DNA from: an uncultured Latescibacterota bacterium
Lineage (GTDB): Bacteria; Latescibacterota; UBA2968
Assembly: GCA_958295785.1 (NCBI GenBank)
Contig: OY282377.1
Location: forward strand, 572,394 to 636,393
DNA length: 64,000 nucleotides
Direction: 5' to 3'
The position numbers were made by a program, and so were the translations under genes. Shown here piece by piece: positions 7,997-17,054 of the stretch. The stretch's first letter is position 1, and each line of letters opens with the position of its first letter. The notes under the pieces are model-generated. The model worked only from the letters and a program-made list of their open reading frames with translations, did no database searches and was not told the DNA's origin.

Positions 7997-9454
7997 TCAT
8001 TTCGGAATTTTCAGGGAGAGGAAGCGGCGGTTGCCATTGCGGTTGACGGAAAACGCGGCGTTTTTTCCCTTTTTGAGTTTGGATATGGCGCGCTCGAAAT
8101 CGCGGACGGTTTCGATGTCTTGCCGAAAGGGGATTTGACGCACGGCAAAGACGATGTCGCCTTCTCGAAAGCCGGCTGTGCGTGCGCGGCGCGAAACGCG
8201 GGTGACGATCACGCCTTTGGCGTCTGTTTGGATGCCGTATTCGCCTGCGAGCGCCGCGGTGAGGTCGCGGACTGTGAGGCCAATTTCCGAGACCGATGCG
8301 TTTTCACTGCCGCCGCTGGCGGGCGCGTCTTCTGCACGGGTGAGTTCTTCGGGCAGGGTTTCGCCCAAGGTGACGCGCACGGTCAGGGTGTTGGTATTGC
8401 GCCGCACGCTGAGGGTGACGACATCGCCCGGGTGTTTGCGGGCAACGAGGCTTTGCAGTTGATTGGGGCGGTTGACGGCTCGACCATCTACTTTGAGGAT
8501 GATGTCGCCGCTTCGCAGGTTGGACTCGGCGGCTGGGGTGTTGGCTAAGACCTCGTTGATGAGCACGCCTTTGGGCCGGTCGAGTCCAAAAGCCTCTGCT
8601 GTGCCGGCATCGACATTTGTGAGTTGAATGCCGATATAACCGCGTTTGACTTTGCCGTGGTCGACGATGTCGTTCATCACTTTTTTGGCGAGGTCGATGG
8701 GCACGGCAAATCCATAGCCGATGAAGGAGCGGTTGGAGGAGGCAATGGCGGTGTTGACGCCGATGACTTCGCCATTGAGGTTGACGAGCGCGCCACCCGA
8801 GTTGCCGGGGTTGATGGCGGCGTCTGTTTGAATGAAGTCTTCGATGCTCAGGCCCTTGCTGTCGCGGATGATGTCGATGTCGCGGCCTATCGCGCTGACA
8901 ATGCCCGCGGTGACGGTGGATTCGAGGTTGAGGGGCGCGCCAATGGCGAGCACCCATTCGCCAATTTCGACGGCGTCAGACCGCCCGATAGTCGCGGGTT
9001 TGAGACGCTTGGCGTCAATTTTGATCACGGCGATGTCGGTGCGCGGATCAGAGCCTACGAGCGCGGCATCGTATTCGCGGTTGTCGCTGAAGGTGACGGT
9101 GAGTTGGTCGGCTTCGCCCGCGACGTGGTGGTTGGTGAGAATATAGCCGTCAGCGGTCATGACAATGCCGGATCCCGTGCTTTGCCGATCCGGGATTCTG
9201 CCGCGAAATTCGGGAAATTGGAAGAAGGGGATGTCGCGCCGCCGGGACAGGTCGTCTTCATCTGTTTCACGGGTGATGGTGATGGTGACGACCGATGGGG
9301 TGACTTCTCGCGCAATGGCTTTGAAGGCGGTGTTATAGGCTTTGAGTTGGGCAATGGCCCGTTGTTCTTCGGCTGTGCGCGCGGCATGGCCCGTCGCGTT
9401 GAGGGATGCGAATGACAGGGTTGCAATGAGGGCGATGAGGATGCGGGTTTTCAT
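7997..9454 (-). CDS. HtrA/Deg periplasmic serine protease with two PDZ domains
   Basis: I place the start at the ATG at 9454 behind AAGGAG, giving a clean signal peptide (MKTRILIALIATLSFASLNA). A longer frame reaches 9508 but adds polar residues before the signal. The mature protein has the trypsin-like domain with catalytic H110 (ILTNHHVAG), D140 (DPRTDIAV) and S219 (NPGNSGGALV). A first PDZ follows at about 285-375 (RGYIGIQLTNV, GDIILKVDG) and a second at about 395-485. The length of 485 aa fits DegP/DegQ. It degrades or refolds misfolded envelope proteins. It is the first gene of a pair with the M24 peptidase. Confidence 0.93.
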   Translation of the reverse strand: MKTRILIALIATLSFASLNATGHAARTAEEQRAIAQLKAYNTAFKAIAREVTPSVVTITITRETDEDDLSRRRDIPFFQFPEFRGRIPDRQSTGSGIVMTADGYILTNHHVAGEADQLTVTFSDNREYDAALVGSDPRTDIAVIKIDAKRLKPATIGRSDAVEIGEWVLAIGAPLNLESTVTAGIVSAIGRDIDIIRDSKGLSIEDFIQTDAAINPGNSGGALVNLNGEVIGVNTAIASSNRSFIGYGFAVPIDLAKKVMNDIVDHGKVKRGYIGIQLTNVDAGTAEAFGLDRPKGVLINEVLANTPAAESNLRSGDIILKVDGRAVNRPNQLQSLVARKHPGDVVTLSVRRNTNTLTVRVTLGETLPEELTRAEDAPASGGSENASVSEIGLTVRDLTAALAGEYGIQTDAKGVIVTRVSRRARTAGFREGDIVFAVRQIPFRQDIETVRDFERAISKLKKGKNAAFSVNRNGNRRFLSLKIPK

Positions 9455-9648
9455 AAGGCGATTTGCTCCTTGTTCGAGGTGAGAGGCGGGTTTCGCCAGA
9501 AAAGACAAACACCGATAACCCTAAAAAAAACAATGTGTGTGCGGATATCCGTTTGCAATTTCGAGGCTTAGACCCACGACCCCGCGCGATAGTTCCGAGA
9601 AATTTTGAAGTGCAAAGTGCAAGGCCCGGCACCCCCTAACGGGGCGGG

Positions 9649-11172
9649 TTAGAGTTTGTATTGGTCAATTTTGCGGTAGAGGGTGCGCTCGGACATGCCG
9701 AGGAGTTTTGCGGCGCGCTTGCGGTGGCCGCCGGTTGCGCGCAGGGCATTGGCGATGGCTTCGCGCTCGAGGTCTTTTAAGGGGCGTATGTCGGCTTCTG
9801 TGGGCGTTGTTTCCGCGTCTGCTGGCGGTTCGCTTGCGGGGGCTTCTGTGTATTCGACGATTTCCGTGCTTTCGATGGGCGCGTTATAGACGGGGAGGCT
9901 CGGTGGATTTTGCAAATTTTGCATGAGATAGGCTTTGAGTTCTTTGACATCGCGGGCGACTTCGAGGATCGCCCAATAGAGCAGGTCGCGGTCGGATTCT
10001 GCGGGGGTTTTGCCCGCGTGTACGGGCAGAAAAGAGGGTTCGGGCGACGGGGGCGCGTCGAGATGGGGTGCGAGTTCGGCGGCCGATATCTGGCGGGTTT
10101 TGGACAAGACCATGAGGCGTTCGATGAGGTTGATGAGTTCCCGAACATTGCCCGGCCAGTGGTACTGTTGCAGCACCGCCAGCGCGTCGGGCGCAAATTC
10201 GATGGGCGGCATGCGGAGTTCGTCGCTCTGTTTTTGGACAAAGTGTCGGGCGATGAGGGGAATGTCTTGGGGCCGGGCGTGCAGGGGGGGCATTTCGATT
10301 TCAATGACGCGGAGGCGTTGGTAGAGGTCTTGGCGAAATGCGCCTTGGGAGACGGCGCGTTGCAGGTTGCGATTGGTGGCGGCTATGACGCGGACGTCGA
10401 CTGGAATCGCGCGGGTGCTGCCTAGGCGGGTGACTTCTTTGGCGTCGAGGACGCGCAACAAGCGCACTTGTGCAGAGGGCGACATTTCGCCGATTTCGTC
10501 GAGAAAAACCGTGCCGCGATTGGCGGCTTCAAAGATGCCGTGCCGCTTTGTGCGCGCGTCTGTGAACGCGCCTTTTTCGTGGCCGAAGAGTTCGCTTTCG
10601 AGGAGGGTTTCGGGTATGGCGCCACAGTTGACGATCAGAAAGGGTTTGTCGCTGCGCGCGCTTTGCCGATAGATGGCTTCGGCGATGAGATTTTTCCCTG
10701 AGCCGCTTTCGCCCGTGATGAGCACGCTGACGGGCGTGGGCGCGATTTGCGCGATGCTTTCGCGGATTTGCAGAATGGCGTCTGAGCGTCCGATGATGGC
10801 GGGGGCATCGCGGTCTCGGTTTTGATTCAGTTTGTCGCGCAATTCCGTTGCGTTGAGCGGGAAGGAGAGGAAGGCATCGGGCCCGAGGGCATTGGGCGGT
10901 TGCGTGCCGCCTTGCGTGGCGATTACAAAGAGGAGGGTTTTTTCGGGGCGCGCCGTCAAGACTTCGACGAATTGCGCGTCTGCGTCGCGCCATGTGGTTT
11001 CGTCTAAGACGAGCAGGTCGAACCGGTTTTCCGCGATCAGTTTTCTGGCCGAACTCGCGCTGTTGGTCCAGACGGTTTGCCAGCCGAGTTCTTCGAGTTC
11101 GGCGCGCAGGTCGCGGCCCAATGCGGTGGGTTGGGCGACGATGAGCAGGGCTTCTTTTGGTTTGGTTGACAT
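9649..11172 (-). CDS. Sigma-54-dependent transcriptional activator with degenerate receiver domain
   Basis: The start at 11172 (MSTKPKEALLIVAQ) is chosen because the upstream extension overlaps the preceding gene. Residues 1-115 look like a response-regulator receiver and keep an Asp at 57, but the acidic pair after strand 1 is replaced by Ala-Gln. The AAA+ domain follows, with Walker A GESGSGKN (154-161), the sigma-54 contact loop as GAFTDA (201-206, usually GAFTGA) and Walker B VFLDE (about 222-226). A Fis-type helix-turn-helix ends the protein (GGHRKRAAKLLGMSERTLYRK). It lies 5 bases after the giant TPR gene, so the two are one operon. Confidence 0.92.
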   Translation of the reverse strand: MSTKPKEALLIVAQPTALGRDLRAELEELGWQTVWTNSASSARKLIAENRFDLLVLDETTWRDADAQFVEVLTARPEKTLLFVIATQGGTQPPNALGPDAFLSFPLNATELRDKLNQNRDRDAPAIIGRSDAILQIRESIAQIAPTPVSVLITGESGSGKNLIAEAIYRQSARSDKPFLIVNCGAIPETLLESELFGHEKGAFTDARTKRHGIFEAANRGTVFLDEIGEMSPSAQVRLLRVLDAKEVTRLGSTRAIPVDVRVIAATNRNLQRAVSQGAFRQDLYQRLRVIEIEMPPLHARPQDIPLIARHFVQKQSDELRMPPIEFAPDALAVLQQYHWPGNVRELINLIERLMVLSKTRQISAAELAPHLDAPPSPEPSFLPVHAGKTPAESDRDLLYWAILEVARDVKELKAYLMQNLQNPPSLPVYNAPIESTEIVEYTEAPASEPPADAETTPTEADIRPLKDLEREAIANALRATGGHRKRAAKLLGMSERTLYRKIDQYKL

Positions 11173-11177
11173 GGTTT

Positions 11178-14100
11178 CTAATTTTCTCGCGCACTGTTGT
11201 TTTTGAGTTGTTGAATGCGTTTGTCCGCCCCCAAGCCGTAATTGCTGGTCGCGCCGTAGCGGCTTTTGATTTGTTCGAGTTCTCGAATGGCCTGTTCGAG
11301 ATGGCCCTGTGCGGCGTAACACTCGGCGATTTTCATTTGGGCGGATGCGATCCAAAGGTCGCTGGCTGTTGGGTTGTAGCGCAAGATCAAAAATTCTCGC
11401 TGTGCGTCCGTGTAGTCGCCACGGGCGAAATAACTCTCTGCAATGGCGTATTGGATGTTGGCTTTTTCGTGTTCGCCGGTTGCGATTTTGAGCAGAGGGC
11501 GGAGTTCGACAATGGCCTGTTGATGGTCGCCTTTGTTGGGCAAATAAATCGTGCCCAAGTCGATGCGGGCTTCGAGGGCGAGGGGGTGTTGCGGGTGTTC
11601 GCGGATGAGTTGGCGCGCAAAGTTGACGGCGAGGTCGTAGGCGTGGAGGTTGCCGTAATTTTTTGCGATTTTGTGAAGTATGTCGGGTTTTTCCGCTTGG
11701 GGGACGCCCTTTTCAATGGCGTTGCGATATGCGCGTGCAGAGAGGTTGTATTCTTCGTTGCGTTCCCAAAATTCGGCAAATTCGAGGTTGGCACTGGCCC
11801 AGTGCGGGCTGTCGGGATAGTTTTTGACAAAGGTGCTGAGCGCTTTGAGATAGGGTTCGTTGTTGCCCGCTTTGTCCGGGCCTTCGCTATAATAGGCGCG
11901 GATGATGTGGTAATGCGCGTCACTCCCGGCTTCGGTGGCGGGGTATTTTTTGATGATATCCGCAAAAATTTGCCGCGCTTTTTTGGCATTTTTGATGGCG
12001 AGTTGGTATTTGCCTTTTTCCACTTCAAAGCGCGCGAGCCATTCGGGCGCTGTTTTGTAGGTTTTTTTGAATTGGCCCGCGGCTTTGTCGGCTTCCCTGA
12101 TCCTCCGCAGGCGATAGAGGCTCAACACTTCGCGTGCGGCGAGGGTTTGGGTGCGCGCGGGTTGGGGAACGCGCCGGTAAGCGGCGAGGGCTTCGGCGTA
12201 TTTTTCCGTTTGAAAGAGCAAGTCCCCCACAGATTGGTCGGCCCGTGTGCGGAGCGGGCTGTCGGGGTATTGTCGGGAAAAATCGCGGAAGGCCGCCATG
12301 GCTTCTGACGTGCGGTTGAGGGCGGTCAGGTGTTCGGCGCGCGTGAAGGCGATGCTGTCGGCGTCGGGCGCACGGGGAAATTTGCGTAGGAACAGGCGGG
12401 ATGTCGCAACGGCCCGGGCGCGTTGGTCGCTGTGAAAATAGGATTGGGCCAAGCGGCGCAATAGGGCGGGCGTCGGGTTGCGATAGCTGAGGCTTTCGTC
12501 AATTTCGATGGCGCGTTGGTAGTCGCCGAGGCGGTAATAGCTTTCGGACAAAAGTTCGCGGGCAGACCGCCGCAGGGCGAGCGGTGGGGATATGGCTAAG
12601 AGTTCGGAGAATGCTTCTGCGGCGCTGGCGTAGAACTCGCGGTCGAGGAGGATGCGCCCCAGTTGAAAATGCGCGTGTGGGGCCAGGTCGCTTTGGGGAT
12701 ACTCAAAAAGGAAATTTTTGAGGGTGTCTTCGGCTCGCGCGTGTTGTTGTTGCAGGGCTTGACACAAGCCGATGCGATAGGTGGCTTTTTCTTTTTGCGT
12801 GGGATTGACGGCCCGGTTTTGAACTTGGAGATAGAGGGCCAAGGCCGAGTCGATATCGGCGTTTGAGAAGTGGGCGTTGGCGATGCGGAGGCGCAGGTCG
12901 GTTTGCAGGTCGCTGTTGGGATATGTCGTTTCAAAATCGCGGTACGCGCTCAGGCGGATTAGGGCGCGGAGGGTATCGGGTTGTAAATCGACGGTTGCCG
13001 CGTCTATGACGGCGAGGGCGGCGTCATCTGCCCAATCGCTGTCGGGAAATTTTTCCACGATCATTTTGAGGGTTGCCAGGCCCTTGTCGCGCCATTCGTC
13101 TGGGGATTTGTTTTCGAGTGTGGCTCTGCGGGCGCGTTTCAAATAGGTGTCGCCCAAAAGATAGGCGGCTTCGGCTGACCGCGAAAGCGCAGTTGTGTCC
13201 GATAGCGATGCTTCGAGGTGGACGGTGGCGCGGGTGTAGTATTTTTGCCGATAGAGGGTTTGGCCCAGGGCGAATTGCGCGTGGTTGTCCAACGCGGGCA
13301 GGTTGGCGAGCAATTCGATCCAGACGCGGTCGCGGTCGGTTTCAATGCCGTATTCGGTGAGGAGTTGGATGCGGGTTTCGGCGGTTTCGGCGCGCGGGCC
13401 GTCGGCGTAATTTTTGAGATAGGCGCGGTATTCTCGCAAGGCGAGGGCGTGTTGCCCGAGTTTTTCAAAGACTCGGGCAAGCCCAAATTGGGCTTCGGCG
13501 GCGGCGGGTGCGACCGGGCCGTCGATGAGGGCGCGATAATTTTCGGCTGCCAGATCGTACCAGTGCAGGTCTTCGCAAAGTTGCGCGATGTGCAGGCGCG
13601 CATCGGCTTTTTCGCTGGGGGATGGAATGCGCGTTTGGTATGTTTGGTAGGCGGATAGGGCCTTTTGGTGCGATCCGAGTGCGCGCCAGATATCGCCGAT
13701 GTCGCCGTGGGCTTGGATGCTGACCTCGGCATCGGGAAATTTTTCTTGGAGCTTTTTGAAGGCATCTAGGGCGCTGCGGTAATTTTTTAGATCGGCATAC
13801 GCGCGGCCATAGCCGAGCAGGGCATGGGCGCGGAAGGGGCTGTTGGGATAGGCTTTGAGAAAAGCGGCGTAGCGGTTGAGGGCTTCGCGGCTTTTGCCGA
13901 GTTTGCGTTTTGCATTGGCGCTGCCCAACACGGCTCGTTGGCGGCGGGTGTTGCGCGGCAAGGCGGAGAGCGCTCGGTCATAGATGGCTTCGGCGCGTGC
14001 CCAATCGCTTTTGCCCGCGCGCCATGCGGCTGTGATGAGGTGCGAATTTTCAGCGGCGGGCGTTTGGGGAAATCCGTTGCGGAGCTCGCCAAAGACGCGC

Positions 14101-14822
14101 TCGGCTTCTGAGAGATCGTCTCGTGCGAGGGCAATTTTGCCCATTTCGAGGAGGGCGTCGGGTTTGCGCTTTGTGGGGCCGGAAGATTCGGCGAGGATGC
14201 GAAATTGCGCGAGGGCTTCTTCGGTGCGCGATTCGTCGAGCAAGATGCGGCCGAGGTTGAAAGTGGCTTCATTGACCAGCGGGGATTTGGGGTATTGCGC
14301 GATGAGTTGGCGCAAGGCCGCGCCCGCATCTGATAGGGCGCCGCCCTCGTGGTAGTTCTCGCCGGCGGATAAGAGGTCTTGGGGGGCGCGTTCAGAAGCG
14401 GGATAGGCCGCGTGTACTGCGCGATAGGCTTCGCCGGCTCGGGTGTGTTCTTCGAGACGACTGAGCGCGTCGGCGCGTGCGCGCATGGCGTTGCCCACTT
14501 CGAGGTGGTTGGGGTTGCGGTCGATAAATTGCCGAAAGGCTTCGCGCGCGCGGTCGTATTGTTCGGCCTTGGCATACGCTCGACCCAGGCGCAGCATGGC
14601 ATCGGGCAGGCGTTCACTGGTGGGAAAATTGATGATGAATTGCTTAAATTCCCGCGCTGCGTCGCTATACATGCCGTCGTTAAAAATGCGGATTGCCAGT
14701 TCAAAATGCGATTTTTCGTCTTGGGTGCCCTGGGCGCAAAGGCCGGGCAATGCCGAAAGAAAGACCGTGCAAAATCCGATGGTTAAACCGCGTTTCCACG
14801 CGCTAAAAAAAAGGGCTGTCAT
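11178..14822 (-). CDS. Giant secreted TPR-repeat protein
   Basis: About 1214 aa. The start at 14822 gives MTALFFSAWKRGLTIGFCTV with a hydrophobic export segment ending near GLCAQG. The frame extends to 14846, but that ATG would be only about nine bases after the predicted transcription start. The rest is a run of more than twenty tetratricopeptide-like helical hairpins with recurring phrases such as YPDSPLR, FPDSDW and LGRAYA. It resembles BamD/YbgF-type envelope scaffolds, greatly enlarged. It is probably periplasmic or outer-membrane attached and serves as a protein-binding scaffold. Co-transcription with a sigma-54 activator is unusual. Confidence 0.85.
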   Translation of the reverse strand: MTALFFSAWKRGLTIGFCTVFLSALPGLCAQGTQDEKSHFELAIRIFNDGMYSDAAREFKQFIINFPTSERLPDAMLRLGRAYAKAEQYDRAREAFRQFIDRNPNHLEVGNAMRARADALSRLEEHTRAGEAYRAVHAAYPASERAPQDLLSAGENYHEGGALSDAGAALRQLIAQYPKSPLVNEATFNLGRILLDESRTEEALAQFRILAESSGPTKRKPDALLEMGKIALARDDLSEAERVFGELRNGFPQTPAAENSHLITAAWRAGKSDWARAEAIYDRALSALPRNTRRQRAVLGSANAKRKLGKSREALNRYAAFLKAYPNSPFRAHALLGYGRAYADLKNYRSALDAFKKLQEKFPDAEVSIQAHGDIGDIWRALGSHQKALSAYQTYQTRIPSPSEKADARLHIAQLCEDLHWYDLAAENYRALIDGPVAPAAAEAQFGLARVFEKLGQHALALREYRAYLKNYADGPRAETAETRIQLLTEYGIETDRDRVWIELLANLPALDNHAQFALGQTLYRQKYYTRATVHLEASLSDTTALSRSAEAAYLLGDTYLKRARRATLENKSPDEWRDKGLATLKMIVEKFPDSDWADDAALAVIDAATVDLQPDTLRALIRLSAYRDFETTYPNSDLQTDLRLRIANAHFSNADIDSALALYLQVQNRAVNPTQKEKATYRIGLCQALQQQHARAEDTLKNFLFEYPQSDLAPHAHFQLGRILLDREFYASAAEAFSELLAISPPLALRRSARELLSESYYRLGDYQRAIEIDESLSYRNPTPALLRRLAQSYFHSDQRARAVATSRLFLRKFPRAPDADSIAFTRAEHLTALNRTSEAMAAFRDFSRQYPDSPLRTRADQSVGDLLFQTEKYAEALAAYRRVPQPARTQTLAAREVLSLYRLRRIREADKAAGQFKKTYKTAPEWLARFEVEKGKYQLAIKNAKKARQIFADIIKKYPATEAGSDAHYHIIRAYYSEGPDKAGNNEPYLKALSTFVKNYPDSPHWASANLEFAEFWERNEEYNLSARAYRNAIEKGVPQAEKPDILHKIAKNYGNLHAYDLAVNFARQLIREHPQHPLALEARIDLGTIYLPNKGDHQQAIVELRPLLKIATGEHEKANIQYAIAESYFARGDYTDAQREFLILRYNPTASDLWIASAQMKIAECYAAQGHLEQAIRELEQIKSRYGATSNYGLGADKRIQQLKNNSAREN

Positions 14823-14861
14823 TTGAAAATTCCCGCAAATGTGCATTTTGTCGCGTAGTGC

Positions 14862-14890
14862 AATGTATTACATTTTGCAGAAGGCGTCAA
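14862..14890 (-). promoter_or_regulatory. Sigma-70-type promoter of the TPR/sigma-54-activator operon
   Basis: On the minus strand TTGACG (14890-14885) and TACATT (14867-14862) have 17-bp spacing. The predicted transcript starts near 14855, which supports the ATG at 14822 and not the one at 14846. Confidence 0.6.
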
Positions 14891-14920
14891 ATTGTAATGG
14901 AGAGATAGGGGGATATCGCG

Positions 14921-15781
14921 TTGGAGATTGTCGAGTATGCAAATGCGAAGATCAATTTGGGGCTGAAAATTCTCGGGCCGCGGCGCGATGGGTTTCACGA
15001 TATTTTGTCCGTGTTTCAGACGATAGATTTGTGCGACCGGTTGGTGTTTCGGCCCGCGGCGCGGGGGCGGATCGTTTTGGCGTGCGATGATCCAGCGTTG
15101 TCTGTGGGCCCCGAAAATTTGGTTCACGAGGCGGTTGTGGCGTTTCGGGATTACACGGGGATGGATCGAGGCGTCGAGATCGCGTTGGAAAAGCGGATCC
15201 CCATGGGCGCGGGTTTGGGCGGCGGGAGTTCGGACGCGGCGGCTGTGTTGCGGGTGTTGAACCGCATGTGGGAAGCGGGTCTTTCGCGGCGAGAACTTCG
15301 GGATATAGGCGCGACTTTGGGGTCTGATGTGCCGTTCTTTGTGCGAAAAAACGGGACGGCAATTGTTCGGGGGCGCGGCGAGAAATTGCGGTATGTGCCG
15401 TGGTCTGCGGATGTGGTTTACGCGCTGGTCTGCCCGGGGTTTGAGGTGCCGACCGGGTGGGCTTATGCGAATTATAGAAAGCCCTTGACAGTATATGGTG
15501 ATTATGCTAAGTTCCTCAATTCTGTGAATTTTGACGACTTGCCCGTTTCTGATTTGCTGTGTCATATTGAAAATGATTTTCTGCCCTTGGTCGCGCAGAC
15601 GCATCCGGAAACGCGCGAGATTTTGTCTCGATTGACCGATGCGGGCGCGGTCGTTGCATCTATGTCTGGCAGCGGTTCGACGCTTTACGGCGCGTTTACT
15701 TCTCGACCGGTTGCCGAGGCGGTTTGGGCGCGATTTAAGGCCGAGGATTTTCGGGTGTTTTTATGTTGTCCCGCGGTTTGA
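14921..15781 (+). CDS. ispE: 4-diphosphocytidyl-2-C-methyl-D-erythritol kinase
   Basis: The 286-aa GHMP kinase starts with TTG at 14921 behind GGGGGA. Motif 1 (YANAKINLGLKILG) carries the catalytic Lys, the ATP-binding glycine loop is PMGAGLGGGSSDAAA, and the third motif is MSGSGSTLYG. Length and motifs match IspE, which phosphorylates CDP-methylerythritol in the non-mevalonate isoprenoid pathway. It leads a co-directional run with the L25 and Pth genes, a common bacterial order. Confidence 0.95.
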   Translation: MEIVEYANAKINLGLKILGPRRDGFHDILSVFQTIDLCDRLVFRPAARGRIVLACDDPALSVGPENLVHEAVVAFRDYTGMDRGVEIALEKRIPMGAGLGGGSSDAAAVLRVLNRMWEAGLSRRELRDIGATLGSDVPFFVRKNGTAIVRGRGEKLRYVPWSADVVYALVCPGFEVPTGWAYANYRKPLTVYGDYAKFLNSVNFDDLPVSDLLCHIENDFLPLVAQTHPETREILSRLTDAGAVVASMSGSGSTLYGAFTSRPVAEAVWARFKAEDFRVFLCCPAV

Positions 15782-15815
15782 TTGAATGGCTTGCGGGCAT
15801 TGGAGTGTGCGATTC

Positions 15816-16490
15816 ATGTCTGATCAAATTTTTCTTATCGCAGATGTGCGGACGGAAGTTGGAAAGAAAGTCGCCAAGGATTTGCGCCATCAGGGGCGAT
15901 TGCCCGCTGTTGTTTACGGGGAGCGCGAAGCGTCTATTGCGTGTTCTGTGGAGAAGCGCGCATTGACGGATTTGTTGCGCGCTCACGGTCGCAACGCCAT
16001 TATCGCGCTTACAGCGGGCGATAAAAGCCAGAACGCGATTATTAAGGATATCCAGTATCATCCCTTGCACGGCGACATTTTGCACGTGGATTTTCACCGC
16101 ATTAATTTGGCGCGCAAAATTGTGGTCGAAGTGCCCATTGAGGCACAGGGGGTGCCGATTGGGGTGCGGAATGAAAGTGGGATTTTGGAACACATGTTGC
16201 ACGGTCTCGAAGTCGAATGCCTGCCCACGGATATTCCCGAGAAAATTGCAGTCGATGTATCGCAGATGGAAATTGGCGATTCGCTGCACGTTTCGGATAT
16301 TGCACTCGATGGCGATGAGCTGACCCTTGTCACGGATGGCGAGCGCACGATGTTTGCGGTGGTCGCGCCCGCGATTGTCGCCGCTGAAGAAGAAGATGAA
16401 GATGAATTGGTCGCCGAAGAAGAAATGCGAGAGCCGGAAGTGATCGAACGCGGCAGGCGCGGCGATGACGAAGAAGGCGATGCGGCGTAG
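15816..16490 (+). CDS. rplY: 50S ribosomal protein L25/general stress protein Ctc
   Basis: The ATG at 15816 follows GGAG; an upstream in-frame start at 15786 lacks a site. The protein is about 224 aa, the long two-domain (TL5/Ctc) form. The N-terminal beta-barrel binds 5S rRNA (RTEVGKKVAKDLRHQGRLPA, VVYG, HVDFHRI). The C-terminal domain (KIVVEVPIEAQGVP, LEVECLPTDIPEKIAVDV) is followed by an acidic tail. It ends one base before the Pth start. Confidence 0.93.
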   Translation: MSDQIFLIADVRTEVGKKVAKDLRHQGRLPAVVYGEREASIACSVEKRALTDLLRAHGRNAIIALTAGDKSQNAIIKDIQYHPLHGDILHVDFHRINLARKIVVEVPIEAQGVPIGVRNESGILEHMLHGLEVECLPTDIPEKIAVDVSQMEIGDSLHVSDIALDGDELTLVTDGERTMFAVVAPAIVAAEEEDEDELVAEEEMREPEVIERGRRGDDEEGDAA

Positions 16491-16491
16491 C

Positions 16492-17037
16492 ATGAAGGCG
16501 ATAGTGGGGTTGGGCAACCCGGGCGAGCGTTATGCACATACGCGGCACAATGTTGGGTTTTGGGTCGTGGATGCGATGGGCGTGGATGTGCAATGGCGCG
16601 CATTTGAATTTTGTACGTGGGGCGAGGTTGCAGATGATTTGGTGCTGGTCAAGCCGCTGACGTATATGAACAATAGCGGGTTGGCTGCGGCGCAAATTGC
16701 GCGGTGTTTTGGGGTGGCGGTGGGCGATATGCTGGTGGTGGTTGACGATGTGCATTTGGCGGTGGGCCGGTTGCGCTTTCGGCGTGCGGGCAGTCGCGGT
16801 GGGCACAATGGGTTGTGGTCGATTGAGCGCGAACTGGGGTCTTCGGATTTTCCGAGGATGCGCGTGGGCATTGGGCAGCCCGCAGAGGCGGATGGGTTGA
16901 TCGATTACGTGTTGGGTGAATTTACGCCCGAAGAAAGAGATGTGATCGCAGACGCTGTCGACCGAGCGGCCGACGGTGCTTTTTGTTGGGCAACACAGGG
17001 CATTGAACTGGCGATGAATCGGTACAATGCGCGTTAA
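16492..17037 (+). CDS. pth: Peptidyl-tRNA hydrolase
   Basis: The start is the ATG at 16492, directly after the rplY stop, giving [21 protein letters not shown] longer frame reaches 16465 but overlaps rplY. The catalytic His lies in HTRHNVGF, and the substrate-binding Asn in [25 protein letters not shown] and [14 protein letters not shown] complete the Pth signature. At about 181 aa it is the usual length. It recycles tRNA by cleaving peptidyl-tRNA that drops off the ribosome. Confidence 0.95.
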   Translation: MKAIVGLGNPGERYAHTRHNVGFWVVDAMGVDVQWRAFEFCTWGEVADDLVLVKPLTYMNNSGLAAAQIARCFGVAVGDMLVVVDDVHLAVGRLRFRRAGSRGGHNGLWSIERELGSSDFPRMRVGIGQPAEADGLIDYVLGEFTPEERDVIADAVDRAADGAFCWATQGIELAMNRYNAR

Positions 17038-17054
17038 TGGGTTGGGAGAATTTT

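Noticed and set aside
11157-12308. Long plus-strand frame opposite the TPR gene
   Set aside because: It is antisense to a clear TPR protein and arises from codon bias of that gene.
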